Of a stretch of 32,778 nt of DNA, positions 18,152 through 29,224 are shown piece by piece; the stretch's first letter is position 1; the number at the start of each line of letters is the position of its first letter. The stretch is from Paulinella micropora (Eukaryota; Cercozoa; Imbricatea; Euglyphida), in assembly GCA_009731375.1 (NCBI GenBank), contig BJOX01000013.1, forward strand, positions 1,000,110 to 1,032,887, given 5' to 3'. The notes under the pieces were generated by a model. That model ran no database searches and had not been told where the DNA came from. It was given only the letters and a program-made list of their open reading frames with translations. A program made the position numbers and the translations under genes.

Positions 18152-18940
18152 TGCCTAAATGGTCCCAACTTAACTCAAAACCCAAGCATTGCAATCTTCG
18201 CAAGGCGAGGGTCACGCTTACAGTTTGCACTTACCCAGTGGGACATGGGTCGTCTTTTTGTGTTGCCCATGCCAGGTGATCCAGAATGGTCCAGGATGTA
18301 CCTCGTGGAGTATTTACGTCCTTGTACGCCCGAGGAAGTGCCAGAAGCAGAGCCTTGCGATGCAACGTCTTACGAGCTCTTCGACTTTAATACTAAGAAC
18401 AGTTCCGGTTGGCGATCGCACAAGCAGAGCGAGGTGTTGTGCCCATTGAATGTGTTGTCTGGCAAACGAAAAAGGACACAAAATATGTCCTTCGTGCCGA
18501 CTAGCGGTAGCCAAGGTGCAGTCACTGTTGCGAAATCTATGTTTCGTCGCACGAGTGTTGTTTCTGAGATTATATGTTCAGATGTAATTATACCGTCTAA
18601 GGCAAAAGGACAGTGGCATGTGATTCATTTCCTGGGCAACGACTACTCATCATCGAATTGCCGCTTACCAAAAACATCTCCTGTTTTTCACCGAGCTTTT
18701 CAATCTGTTAATAGCCTCAGGAACGGAAACCCCCTTTTGCTATTTACCAATGCACGTGAACAGTGTAAACCATATACAGGGATGGTGCAAGGTGGAGACT
18801 TCGAGGTAGGGACATAAGTTTTTGATGACGGACACTTACATCTGAACAAAGGAAAAAGATTGACGCAGGAAAGTTGGGATAGGGTACTTGCGTTGAGTCT
18901 GCGTTATCAGAAAGCGTTTAGCTTTGACTTGCAGGTTTGA
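18152..18940 (+). pseudogene. Uncharacterised CACTA-1 gene, one in-frame stop
   Basis: The frame is open from about 18140, with a possible acceptor TATAG at 18146-18150. Its first long-ORF ATG is at 18245, it meets TAA at 18815-18817, and it then continues in the same frame to TGA at 18938-18940. The pre-stop part reads MPGDPEWSRMYLVEYLRP near the start, a Lys/Arg-rich GKRKRT, then QWHVIHFLGNDYSS and NPLLLFTNAREQ. The post-stop part reads FDDGHLHLNKGKRLTQESWD and ends YQKAFSFDLQV. Conserved-looking sequence after the stop suggests a recent nonsense change rather than the natural end. It lies next to the right subterminal repeats, where CACTA elements often encode an accessory DNA-binding protein; that role is possible but nothing in the sequence proves it. 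No known domain is recognised. Confidence 0.5.
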
Positions 18941-19054
18941 TGTTAATAGACCTTTAATACGTGAAGTTCATAAATTAAAAAATGTCTTCCATAGGATTTG
19001 AAATAGCACTGGAACCGGAAGCCTTTAATATATTGTGAAAATAAAAAAAAATTG

Positions 19055-19394
19055 AGAATCGCAACATATATATGTTGCGATTCACAACCAACTTTGCGAA
19101 TCGCAAAAAATTGTGTAATTTACAACTAATTTTGCGAATCACAAAACATTTGTTGCGAATCGCAATTATTTCCGTAAGCGCGCAACAATGTTGCGAATCG
19201 CAGAATATTTTGTGATCCGCAACATATTCTGCGAATCGCAAAATAAGTCTGCGATTAGCAAATTATTTTGCGATTCGCAGATTTATTTTGCGATTCGCAA
19301 ATAATTTTGCGAAAGTCCACGATTTTTCCGAATCGCACACTATTTCCCTATAGTTGGCTACTCTTTGCGAATCGAAACTTATTTTGCAAGTACG
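19055..19394. repeat. Right subterminal repeat array of CACTA-1
   Basis: About fifteen GCGAATCGCA-type motifs in both orientations run up to the right terminal repeat, including a dense group at 19215-19315. It is the counterpart of the array at 4831-5372. Confidence 0.92.
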
Positions 19395-19407
19395 TGTCCC
19401 CGTAGTG
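19395..19407 (-). repeat. Right terminal inverted repeat of CACTA-1
   Basis: TGTCCCCGTAGTG, the exact reverse complement of 4812-4824, followed by the target copy ATC (19408-19410). Confidence 0.95.
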
Positions 19408-20437
19408 ATCGTGCTGGATTGGGCCAGCCATGTGAATATTTGTTTGACGTCAAATTGGAAAACTCTAACAGTTCGTTTCGAGTCCTCTGTGGCACTGAGG
19501 TTCGAGAAAGTTTTGTATGCACGATAGAGATGGGATCGGATTTCATCTAGTCTGTTAAGGTTGAAGGTGCGGACACGATGAGAGAGTTCAAGGGTTAGAA
19601 AACTTAGGACTTTTCCAACTCTGCGTAAGATTGAGCGCCATGGTGAACGGGCTTGATTGCAGATAAGTCTGGTTTTGTTCACAGGGTCTTTGTTTTTCGG
19701 TAAGAGTGTTGTGGAGTGGATTGCTATGTTTCGAGTTCTAAGGGATCCAAAGCGTTGAAGGTTGTGTTGTTGGAAATCTGATTTAGTGCGGTAGGCGTGC
19801 AATAGTTCTTTGCGATTCGTTGTCACAGGCATGAACGAAGGTGCCTTGATTACTTCTTTCTGTATACATTCCCAAGTGAGGACCGGGCATTCAGCCCATA
19901 GTTGATTGATGTTCTGGTCTAGTGCTTGGACCACCATTCGGGATGGATATACTTGGACCAACGTGACATCTTTCTCAGAAACGGAGTTCGGTGGTGGATT
20001 TGGGCAGGTTTTGCTGAGGTTTTTAAAGGTATCGATAAGACGACAGGTGTTTGTTGCGATGGGGTAGTGCTTCAGCCATGGCGTAGAGTAAACTGATCCA
20101 GGCTTTGCAGTCGAGTTTATCTTCATTTGATGTGTCTAGTTTTGCATTTGATTGCGTTTGTTTACGTTCGAAGTCGATTGTTGGTAGGCGTAGGGCCGTT
20201 TGGATTCTCTTTACAAAGGAGATGGTGGAGCCCAGGAGAGACTTGAGGATGAAACCCGGTGTTGAGTGTGGTATCGTAGCTGCACTTAGTTTGCCAATAC
20301 GTCCTATGACTCCTTGTGCTGTTGCTAGTCGGAATGAGGCATGTGATGAAAATAAGCATTTTGGTCAGGTTTTGCAGGTGCAAGCTGGTCGTCTCATAGT
20401 GGTTGGAGTTTGAACTTGGCAAGGTGTCGTGGGGCAT
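19408..20437 (-). pseudogene. Reverse transcriptase, N-terminal half (to motif A)
   Basis: The main frame runs from about 20126 to the insertion site. Counting from 20126, residues 142-180 read LPKNKDPVNKTRLICNQARS and then SILRRVGKVL (RT motifs 1-2, with the Lys and Arg that contact the incoming nucleotide), and 223-232 read FQFDVKQIFT (motif A with the first catalytic Asp, about 19454-19434). The frame is cut at 19408-19410 by CACTA-1 and continues at 4810. A little upstream, about 20160-20025, coding signal appears in another frame (DKLDCKAWISLLYAMAEALP), and 20162-20437 is open in a third frame, so there is at least one frameshift. The motif A style (D-V-x-x-x-F-T) resembles Penelope-like RTs more than gypsy or copia types. 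Confidence 0.75.
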
Positions 20438-21281
20438 TGATGAGTCTTGATGCGATTGAGCCCGGTCGTTTGTAGCTGATCTTGCATAGAGAGAGAGTAG
20501 TCTTCCGGATATTTATATCGGAGAGAAAGACGTGTAGAATTTTCTCTTGTATAGCTCTCAGAGATCTTCTGTTGATGCACATTCTGTCGTTCGTCTGCAT
20601 GGTGAAGGTTTTGTTAGATAGGTTGAGGGCATGCTTCTTCCTTAGGTGATGGGAGAGTACGTTGCAGGCATAGAGTTTTGTGCGGTGATTTTCGATACTT
20701 TGCGCTTGTTGCCATACTCGTAGTGCTTGGTAGGCTGTTGCTTTCCTTATGTGTTTGATCCAGCGGTGGGGGTGATAGGCAATGAGTTCAACACGTAGGT
20801 CACTTGTTTGCTCCAGAATGGCTCCCGAGTTGGAAAGTCGGAGTAGGCAAGAGGTTTCGGGTTTTGCCAAGAAACGGTGGGCGGCAGTTGAGCGTAACAG
20901 TACATATGGTTGGTATGGGGAAATCTGAGAACCTTCATAGATTTGGGTGGTTCCATAGAATCTCGAGGAAAAGTCCCAGTCGTTTAGTCCAGAACCATTT
21001 CCGTGTTTTCGGAGGCGAAATACAGTGCCCGGATCGACGTCATCGCAGATGGAAGAGATTGAGTGACGTATTAGAGAGGGGCCTTGTGTTGGAGTGGCTT
21101 CCCAGTAGGTAAGGTTACTGGTATGTCGCTGGGCGTTGGTCAGGCTCCTACATTGCATGTTGCATCTGTGCGGTCTGTCGTGCCGGCAAACTTCATGCGG
21201 GAAAACAGTACGGTTGCGGGAGAATGGTTTTGGGAGGTCCGTGTGTCGAAAGGTGATTGAGGGATAAGCTCTACGTTTCAT
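20394..21281 (-). pseudogene. Retroelement ORF between GIY-YIG-like and RT segments
   Basis: 295 codons from ATG at 21281 to TGA at 20394. It is His/Arg/Ser-rich with a basic C-terminal half (KATAYQALRVWQQAQSI, then SHHLRKKHALNLSNK). No domain is recognised. It lies in the stretch that, in element orientation, leads into the RT, and probably belonged to the same polyprotein before frameshifts. The (AAT)n expansion just upstream (21283-21440) separates it from the GIY-YIG frame, which ends at 21304 in another frame. Confidence 0.5.
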
Positions 21282-21282
21282 G

Positions 21283-22149
<867 letters not shown>

Positions 22150-22741
22150 CTAGACTGTCTTCTTCGTATTTTTCTCTTCTTGCCTGGTGGTCTTCTGCTT
22201 GAGCGTAGTGTGGGAGAGAGGGCGGCTTGGGCCGGGGTCGCGTCTTTGGATGCAGATTTCAGCTGTTCAGTCTGTTGTTCTGGATCTTTCTTTTCCTTCT
22301 GTTCCAGTTCTTCTGTGTTTTCCTTCTCCTCGATCAAATGCGTGGGATTGCTCTTGTTGGCATCGATTGGATGCTGAGGTTTGACTACGTTTTGTTCTGC
22401 CGTCGGTGGGATATCTCCATCAGGGTTGTCATTGGCAGGTGCGGGGGGAGTCTGCTGCTGTTGCTTTTTCAACTCCTCAGGGACATCCTTGGACTTGGTC
22501 AGGTCACCGGTCACGTTCGTTGGGGTTGCTGTCTCCTGCGTCTTTGATGAGGAACTACCACTGCTGCTGCTGCTGCTGCTGGTGACATCTTCCAAAGTGG
22601 TCTGACGAAGGGGTGTGACACGGGAATCACATCTCACTACAGACGAAACAGGCGTTGTAGTGGGTCCTGCGGGAGTTGTGTTAGCTGCAGTGGTATTGGA
22701 AGGATTGGTGTTGGCTCCAGAGTTGGCATGTGACGCTGCTA

Positions 22742-23359
22742 CTACCTCTCGCGCTTGAGCGAGAAGGTTGGTGATAGCAGGCATGTTGGTAAGAACGCAA
22801 GGAAAGCCTGTTGTTGCTCATCGGATCCAGATGGCTGGTTAGTTCTGTTTATGTTCATAGAGGGCGGGGAAGTTGAGGACAGTGATGATGATGACGATGA
22901 TGCCGAGCTTGCCACGTATGCTGTCGTTGATGCTGCATTCGCCTGACGTCGAGCTACAGGTCGGGGTACAGGTAAGCTAGAGAGATCAACTGGATTGGGT
23001 ATAGACCTCGCTTGGAGCCGTGCTTGCTTGCAAGAGAGCTGGAGGTGAGTTGGTCTTGGGTCATGGCCTAGCGCACGGAATAGTAAAGCATCATTTCCTC
23101 TTTCTTCCGGGTCATCATCACTAAGTGGGTCATTAGTAGTATAGTAAGGTGAGATCTTTGTCAGAGGTAGTGGTTTGGGTGGGACTAGTAGGGCATGGGG
23201 GTTGCGTAAGCGAGTATGGGGGACCGGAGAGTGATCTTCATAGTCTTCTTCCTCTTCCAAAGCCATGCATCCTGTTTCCTCCGTTGGCACTTCCGCGTCT
23301 GATGTCGGTAGTTTGGGCGGTTGAGTATTCTGGGGTGGGGGAGCGCGAGCTGCTGTCAA
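22742..23359 (-). CDS. Low-complexity retroelement ORF
   Basis: 205 codons, Pro-rich at the start, acidic EEEEDYEDH and DDDPEE patches, then poly-Ser. It overlaps the next ORF by 43 bases and the previous one by 122, each in a different frame. That staggered pattern suggests one original frame broken by indels. No domain is recognised. Confidence 0.42.
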   Translation of the reverse strand: MTAARAPPPQNTQPPKLPTSDAEVPTEETGCMALEEEEDYEDHSPVPHTRLRNPHALLVPPKPLPLTKISPYYTTNDPLSDDDPEERGNDALLFRALGHDPRPTHLQLSCKQARLQARSIPNPVDLSSLPVPRPVARRQANAASTTAYVASSASSSSSSLSSTSPPSMNINRTNQPSGSDEQQQAFLAFLPTCLLSPTFSLKRER

Positions 23360-23576
23360 AGGACAAGAAAGAGTTATTTGTGGTAGTTTGATAATGAGGG
23401 CTGGTTGTAAAGTAGTTATGAGTGGGGTAGTTTAGATTGTGGGATAGTGTTGGCGAGAACCCTGAGGAGGAGCTAGATTGAGACTCTCCGTCGTCCAGGG
23501 TCAGGGCCTTCTTCGTTTGTTGGGACTTTGCTACTTGTTTGCCTCCAGAGGGATTGTCCAGATGTGGTTTCTTCAT
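23238..23576 (-). CDS. Short Ser/Thr-rich retroelement ORF
   Basis: 112 codons from ATG at 23576. Ser, Thr, Asn and Tyr-rich with a Gly/Arg end (RGSANGGNRMHGFGRGRRL). It lies in series with the neighbouring frames. No domain is recognised. Confidence 0.38.
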   Translation of the reverse strand: MKKPHLDNPSGGKQVAKSQQTKKALTLDDGESQSSSSSGFSPTLSHNLNYPTHNYFTTSPHYQTTTNNSFLSFDSSSRSPTPEYSTAQTTDIRRGSANGGNRMHGFGRGRRL

Positions 23577-23592
23577 AGTAGACGCAGATTAA

Positions 23593-23892
23593 TCAGTGGT
23601 ATAGTCTATTTTCGCTTTCTTGACTTCTTTCTGTTTCAGACTTGGCGATGGTCTGCTTGCGTCTTCTTACAACTGGTGCAGGTTTTCGTTCGACTGTGGT
23701 TGGGCGTTCAGGTTCATTCGCTTGCTGTTGTTTTCGTTGTGCCATGGGATTGAGAGGGATTTGGCGATAGTTTTGGAGGATGCACTTGGCGTCGTCATAG
23801 TGTGAGTGAATGTAGTCAAGCATAGAGGAGTGCATTGGCAAGGCAGTCGTTGAGTGCATTTCCCATTCACCAGTGGTTGCGTTGTTGCTCAA
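23593..23892 (-). CDS. Short retroelement ORF overlapping the end of ORF1
   Basis: 99 codons. The frame begins inside the last codons of ORF1 (26-base overlap in a different frame), an arrangement compatible with ribosomal frameshifting or with a simple indel. It contains HSSMLDYIHSHYDDAKCI and a basic RKPAPVVRRRKQ. No domain is recognised. Confidence 0.42.
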   Translation of the reverse strand: MSNNATTGEWEMHSTTALPMHSSMLDYIHSHYDDAKCILQNYRQIPLNPMAQRKQQQANEPERPTTVERKPAPVVRRRKQTIAKSETERSQESENRLYH

Positions 23893-25135
23893 CAGATTTC
23901 CTCCTTGTTTCGAACCAGAGACTCGAGATTTTGGAGAAGTAAGAGTGGTGCATAATTTCGGTTGCAGATAGGGCCTCGCCTTCCTTGGTAGCCTGTTCTC
24001 TATCAGGGGACGTATGAGCGACGTATAGACAATCGAAAAGATGTGCAGCTAGCTTCCAAGACCAGTAGCCATTGCTGGTGAGTAGATGGATCATGCCTTC
24101 GAAGGAGATGCAGCCCAGGTCAGGGTCCTCTGGTTGCTTGACACTGCCAGTCTTCGCTGCTTCGATCATTGCTTTGCTTAGTGCTTCTTTCTTTGTCTGG
24201 CTAGATGACTTGTCTTCAATCTGCGAGAGGAGAGTTTCAATGAAAGCGCGGTGTGCTCCACCATAGAAAGGGATAAGGAGTGGTAGGCGTGGAGTTCTCG
24301 AGGGAGGGGTGTTTATCCAGGCATCGATTCGTTCTTCGTCTTTCATCTCTTGGCCTTCTGCTCCAAGTTCTACTTTCTGACTGCGGGAAAGTAAATTGAA
24401 TTTCCAATCACGAGCTTGCCCGTTAGTGAACTCCATGAGAAGTGTAGTATGACACACATCTAGGGTGATTAGCCGATCAAAGTGCAGGGGTGGGACTGAT
24501 TGCTTGTTTCTCTGTCTTGGCTGCTTCTGTTGCTGCAACTTCTCTTGTTCTTTTTCTTGTTCTCTGTCTGCTCTAAGGCGTTCCAAACTCTTTTGATAGG
24601 GGTTGGGAGAGCGAGGGCGAGTAGTGTTTTGTTTTTGTTTTTGTGGTGAGTGAGTGGAGTCAGGTTCGTAGCTATGCTTAGAGCTTTGATGCGAAGTCGA
24701 TTGTTGATGTCGATCTTGTTGTCTTTCCCCACGTTGACGTTGCTCATAGTTGCCAGGTCGATTGCGTCTTGTTGTGTTAGGGGATGGTGATCGTCTTTTT
24801 CCCGAGTGTGAGCTTTGGGGGCTTCGAGTAAGACTACGTGCTCGACGTGGATTGTAATCAGGTCTGCTGCTGTGCTGTTGACTAGATCGTTGCTGGTAGG
24901 TGCGGTGTGGTGATTCTGATCTCCTTCTGTGGTATGGGGAGGCTGACCTACTTCTTCGACGGTAGGAGTCGCGGTGTCGTTGAGACTGGCTCCCAGAGTT
25001 GTAGTTGCTTGAGTCTTCTCCGTTCTTGAGGGCTTGTCTCTGCGATGATTGCTCATCGTAGGCGGTCTCAGGGGAGGCCAGACGTGTCGAATCCCGAACC
25101 CTGAGGAGGGACAAGGATGCAGATGTAACTTTCAA
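23867..25135 (-). CDS. ORF1 of the retroelement, RS-rich basic N-terminus
   Basis: About 422 codons from just inside the upstream terminal repeat to 23867. Residues about 45-200 are rich in Arg, Ser, Gln and His with RS/SP dipeptides (SYRRRSRSASPYHRRRS), as in splicing-factor-like or gag-like RNA-binding proteins. Residues about 215-420 look globular (PPLHFDRLITLDVCHTTLLM, RTPRLPLLIPFYGGAHRAFI, NGYWSWKLAAHLFDCLY). There is no ATG in the first 230 codons of this frame, so translation would need a non-AUG start, a spliced leader exon, or a frame change from the ATG frame at 25056. By position and charge it is probably the nucleic-acid-binding first ORF. That is inference only, and I recognise no family. 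Confidence 0.6.
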   Translation of the reverse strand: MKVTSASLSLLRVRDSTRLASPETAYDEQSSQRQALKNGEDSSNYNSGSQSQRHRDSYRRRSRSASPYHRRRSESPHRTYQQRSSQQHSSRPDYNPRRARSLTRSPQSSHSGKRRSPSPNTTRRNRPGNYEQRQRGERQQDRHQQSTSHQSSKHSYEPDSTHSPQKQKQNTTRPRSPNPYQKSLERLRADREQEKEQEKLQQQKQPRQRNKQSVPPLHFDRLITLDVCHTTLLMEFTNGQARDWKFNLLSRSQKVELGAEGQEMKDEERIDAWINTPPSRTPRLPLLIPFYGGAHRAFIETLLSQIEDKSSSQTKKEALSKAMIEAAKTGSVKQPEDPDLGCISFEGMIHLLTSNGYWSWKLAAHLFDCLYVAHTSPDREQATKEGEALSATEIMHHSYFSKISSLWFETRRKSVEQQRNHW

Positions 25136-25579
25136 GAATAGTCATTTAATAACATTTACCAGTCCTCGAGTGACCGTGCTCACCCCTTTGCCAAAGGTTG
25201 AGTAAGTGCAAGTTTAAGTTTGAGTTTGAGGGTAGGGGTAAGGTAAGGGTAAAGGGTTTTGGTGACAGTGTTTGCTTAGTTGCCAAGGTTTGTGCGGTAT
25301 GCTCACGACGAAGGTTGTGAGACGGAAATCGTGTTGCAATACTAGTTTAGGTTGATTTGGTTGTGTCGTTACGGATGTGGTTGCGTTAAAATGGAAGCGT
25401 TAGTATTAATAGTACGGTCAAAGTGAGAAAATTACGAGTTGATATGGGTAAAAAGGGAAACTGCTTTTGTAAAAAGGGGAAATTTTCCAGTGCACCTTAG
25501 GCGATAGATTACTGGTAGGGTGGAAATAAGTTTGACTGATTCCATTTCGTATAGTAAATTACTAGTTCCTCAGTGATTA
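25127..25579 (-). repeat. Upstream (5') direct terminal repeat of the retroelement
   Basis: Partner of 3190-3647. Its inner edge is next to the ORF1 frame, and its outer edge is followed by TTACCT (25580-25585), which also stands outside the other copy. In element orientation it should hold the promoter, but I see no element I would name. Confidence 0.88.
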
Positions 25580-25585
25580 TTACCT

Positions 25586-26120
25586 TTACTACATATATCA
25601 CTGCGGTTTGCCGCCGGGGACTCCGTTAGCATCGGAATGTTGCCGTGACACAATCACTTAGCAGTTTTAATTATAAGAATACTTGCCACTCGTAGATGGA
25701 GTGTCCTTTTCAGCTCCCACTGACCGTCCGAAAAGCAAGCGTTCTTGAATTATTAACTTCAAATTACGGTCGTTCAGTGGGAAAAAAAAATACCGACACT
25801 GCGGTCGAACTGAGTAGTATCGGTATGTATATAACTATACTGATTAATATATTCTAGTATTAATACTCAGATTCGAACTTGAAAGATTGACGAGCAAACT
25901 TGAACTTCAGAGGGTCAGGAGTGAAACCTTAGCAAAATAATGAACGGGAAAGCAACTGGGAAAGTCGTTGTTCCAGTGGTTCATTCGGCTTTTGCTCGGG
26001 CAGCGGGGCGCGGCTTGAAGACGGCGTCGACCACAGGACCAAGAACCACCACATGCACCTGCACCACACATACATGATATTAATTCATGTTATTAAATAG
26101 GCAGATGGACTTTTGCGGGA
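25586..26120. other. Intergenic DNA right of the retroelement, no gene seen
   Basis: Unique DNA with short frames only. It ends in a 22-base poly-G run (26121-26142) that abuts a 10-base gap (26144-26153). Confidence 0.6.
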
Positions 26121-26205
26121 GGGGGGGGGGGGGGGGGGGGGGTNNNNNNNNNNAGGCGATAGATAGAAACATATTATAGGATATTAGTGTGTTGGTCTCA
26201 GGACG

Positions 26206-26405
26206 ATATTATATATATATACATATATATACATATATATATACATATATATATACATATATATAATATATATATAATATATAATATACATATATATATA
26301 CATATATATATAATGTATTATATATATATATATATATACATATATACATATATACATATATATATACATATATACACAAACATTATATATATATATATAT
26401 ATAAA
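26206..26405. repeat. (TA)n / (TATACA)n array
   Basis: About 200 bases of TATATACA-type repeats with both strands nearly alike. Ile/Tyr/His frames through it are shadows. Confidence 0.95.
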
Positions 26406-26550
26406 CCTGTCCATACATAAATTAAATACAAGCACAGAAAAAACAGAAAAACACACACAGGAGGACATGTTTCATGTCCTTGTTTTTCAAAAACATACCC
26501 TTGTTTTTAAAAAATATGATAAACTAATATATATATATATATATATATAA

Positions 26551-27870
26551 GAGGTGTCCCAAAAGTTATGTCCGGATTTCGATTCTCTTTCTCTCTGGGA
26601 AGAAGGCCGAGATAGCTGTCCTCATTGCATGTGCCTACACTACAGGCCCGCTGAAGTAGTGTTATCAATCCTGTAGGCATGGGGCCTGGAGCCCCTTCTA
26701 AAGAAGGGGAGGGGGAAGACATAGAACAATTTCTGAAAGAAAAAAAAATTCGGGCTTCCGCAAAAGGGATGTCCCTCATGTTCGGTCGTCTTCGAAGGGA
26801 AATCCCAGAACAGACCTGAGTTGGAATGTGCTAGTAGACCTCAAAGACGTTCCACAGCATGCAGCATCCCCGAGCCTCAAGCTCTTGTTCCGTGATAAAT
26901 CTAAGATGGAAAATTTTTAAAACGAAACTTAAATTTTTTTGAATTTTCAAACCCATCACTTTTCTATTTTGTTTTCTGTTCAAAGACGTCTGAGATAGCT
27001 GGTTTTATTGCGTAGGCACAGAGTGCAGGAGACGTGCGATCGTGTGACATACCTATATGCACGGCCCTTTGAAAGACTCTTTGGAAAAAAGATAGAAAAT
27101 GAAACGGGGCAATGTCCCAAAAAATTTTGGGCACATCCCTAAGATAGGATAGTACCAAACATTGACGTCGCCTGAACAGGAATGTTCCGGGGTGTCCCTA
27201 TGGAGGGATGTTCCGAAATGTGCATGCGTTGTTCAGCGGGCGATCGCACCCCCAGACCCCAAAGCCCTTTCCAGCTTAGTAATCTAAGTTTTGGAAACTC
27301 AAGAAGTGACCTACCCCAGAACAGGCCATCGCCTGACGGTTTTGATCTTTCTGTCCCAACCATATGCGAGGGGCTGTATAGATAATAAAGCGAATGCAGC
27401 ATCGCTGACTCGCATAGAGACTGAAGGAGTATAGTAAAGATTGAGCTCAGTGTTTCTGGACGAGAACGCGGGAAAACCAAAGAACATCGATTCTGGGGCT
27501 TTTTTAGTGAGAAAAAATGCTAACTTTTGTTTGTTGTTTACCTCGCAATAAAAGGCAGAGTAGGACCGCAGTAGGTCGCATTAGAGAGCTTATGTATAGA
27601 TATTTGCAACATTAAATACATCCTTGCCTGCGTCCACTTCGGACGGTAATCAAGGAATACGAAATTAGGTACCAGAAATTTCATCCGGACTTTTCCATCA
27701 CTATATCACTTTCTGTCTATCGATATGTAAAAGGTAAACCTTAGCATCTGTGCAATAATATGTTAGTACAAGAGGCCTGTAGTGTAGGCACATGAAGCAA
27801 AACCAGCTATCTCGGCCTTTTTCCTGAGAGAAAGAGAACCAAAATCCGGACATAAATTTTGGGACACCTC
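26551..27870. mobile_element. Terminal-inverted-repeat DNA element with about 97-bp arms
   Basis: The left arm, about 26551-26648, and the right arm, about 27773-27870, are inverted copies at roughly 80% identity by eye. Both begin GAGGTGTCCCAAAA and share ATGTCCGGATTT, GGCCGAGATAGCTG and ATGTGCCTACACTACAGGCC. A third partial copy of the inner arm sequence (GAGATAGCTGGTTTTATTGC) lies at about 26991. Ends of the GAGGTGTCCCAAAA kind recall mariner-type elements, but both flanks are TA repeats, so a TA duplication cannot be scored. No intact transposase is seen. A short, stop-containing frame lies at 27517-27744. It is probably a non-autonomous or decayed element. Confidence 0.88.
27517..27744 (+). 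pseudogene. Short decayed ORF inside the TIR element
   Basis: From ATG at 27517 the frame reads LPRNKRQSRTAVGRIRELMY, meets TAA at 27613-27615, then continues LRPLRTVIKEYEIRYQKFHP to TAG at 27742. The charged helical look on both sides of the stop suggests a remnant, possibly of a transposase DNA-binding region. I do not recognise the family. Confidence 0.35.
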
Positions 27871-28204
<334 letters not shown>

Positions 28205-28249
28205 NNNNNNNNNNNNNNGGGGGCTGACGGCGATGGCGGCGAGCGCGCC

Positions 28250-28385
28250 CACAAAGGAACACAGCCAGTAGCACTGTAACACACACACAGAAAGGAACAC
28301 AGCCAGTAGCACTGTAAACACACACACATACACACACACACACACACACACAAAGGAACAGAGCCAGTAGCACTGTAACACATAA
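28250..28385. repeat. Three-copy minisatellite with CA spacers
   Basis: A unit of about 30 bases containing AAAGGAACACAGCCAGTAGC and then ACTGTAA occurs at about 28253, 28291 and 28352. The units are separated by CA dinucleotide runs of growing length. The third copy has CAGAGCC in place of CACAGCC. Confidence 0.92.
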
Positions 28386-28424
28386 CACACATACATACAG
28401 ACACAAACATAAGCACAGGTGATG

Positions 28425-28522
28425 TAGAAAGAAAGAAAGAAAGAAAAAAGGAAAGAGAGAGAGAGAGAGAGAGAGAAGTGGGATAAATAGAGATAAAAAG
28501 AGATAAAAAGAGAGATAAAAAG

Positions 28523-28555
<33 letters not shown>

Positions 28556-28584
28556 CGGAAAGATAGATAGATAGATAGATAGAC

Positions 28585-28663
<79 letters not shown>

Positions 28664-28696
28664 AAGATATATATATATATAGAGAGAGAGAGAGAC

Positions 28697-28744
<48 letters not shown>

Positions 28745-28800
28745 TATATATATATATATATATTATATATATATAGAGAGAGAGAGAGAGATAGAGAGAG

Positions 28801-28842
<42 letters not shown>
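28425..28842. repeat. (GA)n, (TA)n and (GATA)n compound microsatellites
   Basis: Alternating GA, TA and GATA runs. A compound block, GATA then GA then TA, appears twice. Confidence 0.95.
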
Positions 28843-28845
<3 letters not shown>

Positions 28846-28863
28846 GGCGTAGTGTGCCTATTC

Positions 28864-28918
<55 letters not shown>

Positions 28919-28997
28919 AGAGGTGTTACGGCGTAGTGTGCCCATTCCTGTGTGTGAGGGAGGCGCCAGCCGCTCTTGTCACCGTACACCACAAAAT
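28843..28997. repeat. Two copies of a short unit with TG/GA runs
   Basis: TACGGCGTAGTGTGCCTATT (about 28845) and TACGGCGTAGTGTGCCCATT (about 28928) are each followed by CCTGTGTGTG. Only the first expands into a long TG and GA run. Confidence 0.88.
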
Positions 28998-29002
28998 AGC
29001 TG

Positions 29003-29067
<65 letters not shown>

Positions 29068-29127
29068 TGTATTGTATATACATATATAAATATATATATG
29101 TGTGTATATATATATATGTAACATATA

Positions 29128-29166
<39 letters not shown>
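29003..29166. repeat. (GA)n then (TA)n array
   Basis: GA run to about 29066, then TATATG/TATA-type repeats to 29166. Confidence 0.95.
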
Positions 29167-29167
<1 letters not shown>

Positions 29168-29224
29168 CATGGGGTACCCTGTGGCGATGGCGGGGTTGAA
29201 TGCGGGTCCCGAGGCAGGGAAGCA

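Larger units (their letters stand above)
4812..19407. mobile_element. CACTA DNA transposon (outer, 'CACTA-1')
   Basis: The 13-base sequence CACTACGGGGACA opens the element at 4812-4824 and closes it inverted at 19395-19407. The similarity continues inward over GCAAAATAAGTT. The flanks are ATC at 4809-4811 and ATC at 19408-19410, the 3-bp target duplication typical of CACTA elements. Merging the flanks with one ATC restores an open RT frame across the site, which independently confirms both ends. Dense GCGAATCGCA-type repeats occupy both subterminal regions, as in En/Spm-type elements, where they bind an accessory transposition protein. Contents: a broken tnp2-like transposase near the left end (minus strand), homopurine tracts, a second CACTA element (8390-16434), a tandem duplication, and an uncharacterised plus-strand gene near the right end. 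At 14.6 kb with the nest, or about 6.5 kb without it, it is probably non-autonomous in this copy. Confidence 0.93.

Noticed and set aside
27139-27480. 113-codon minus-strand ORF in the TIR element
   Set aside because: No domain or transposase motif. Its composition is like the background, and it is probably chance.
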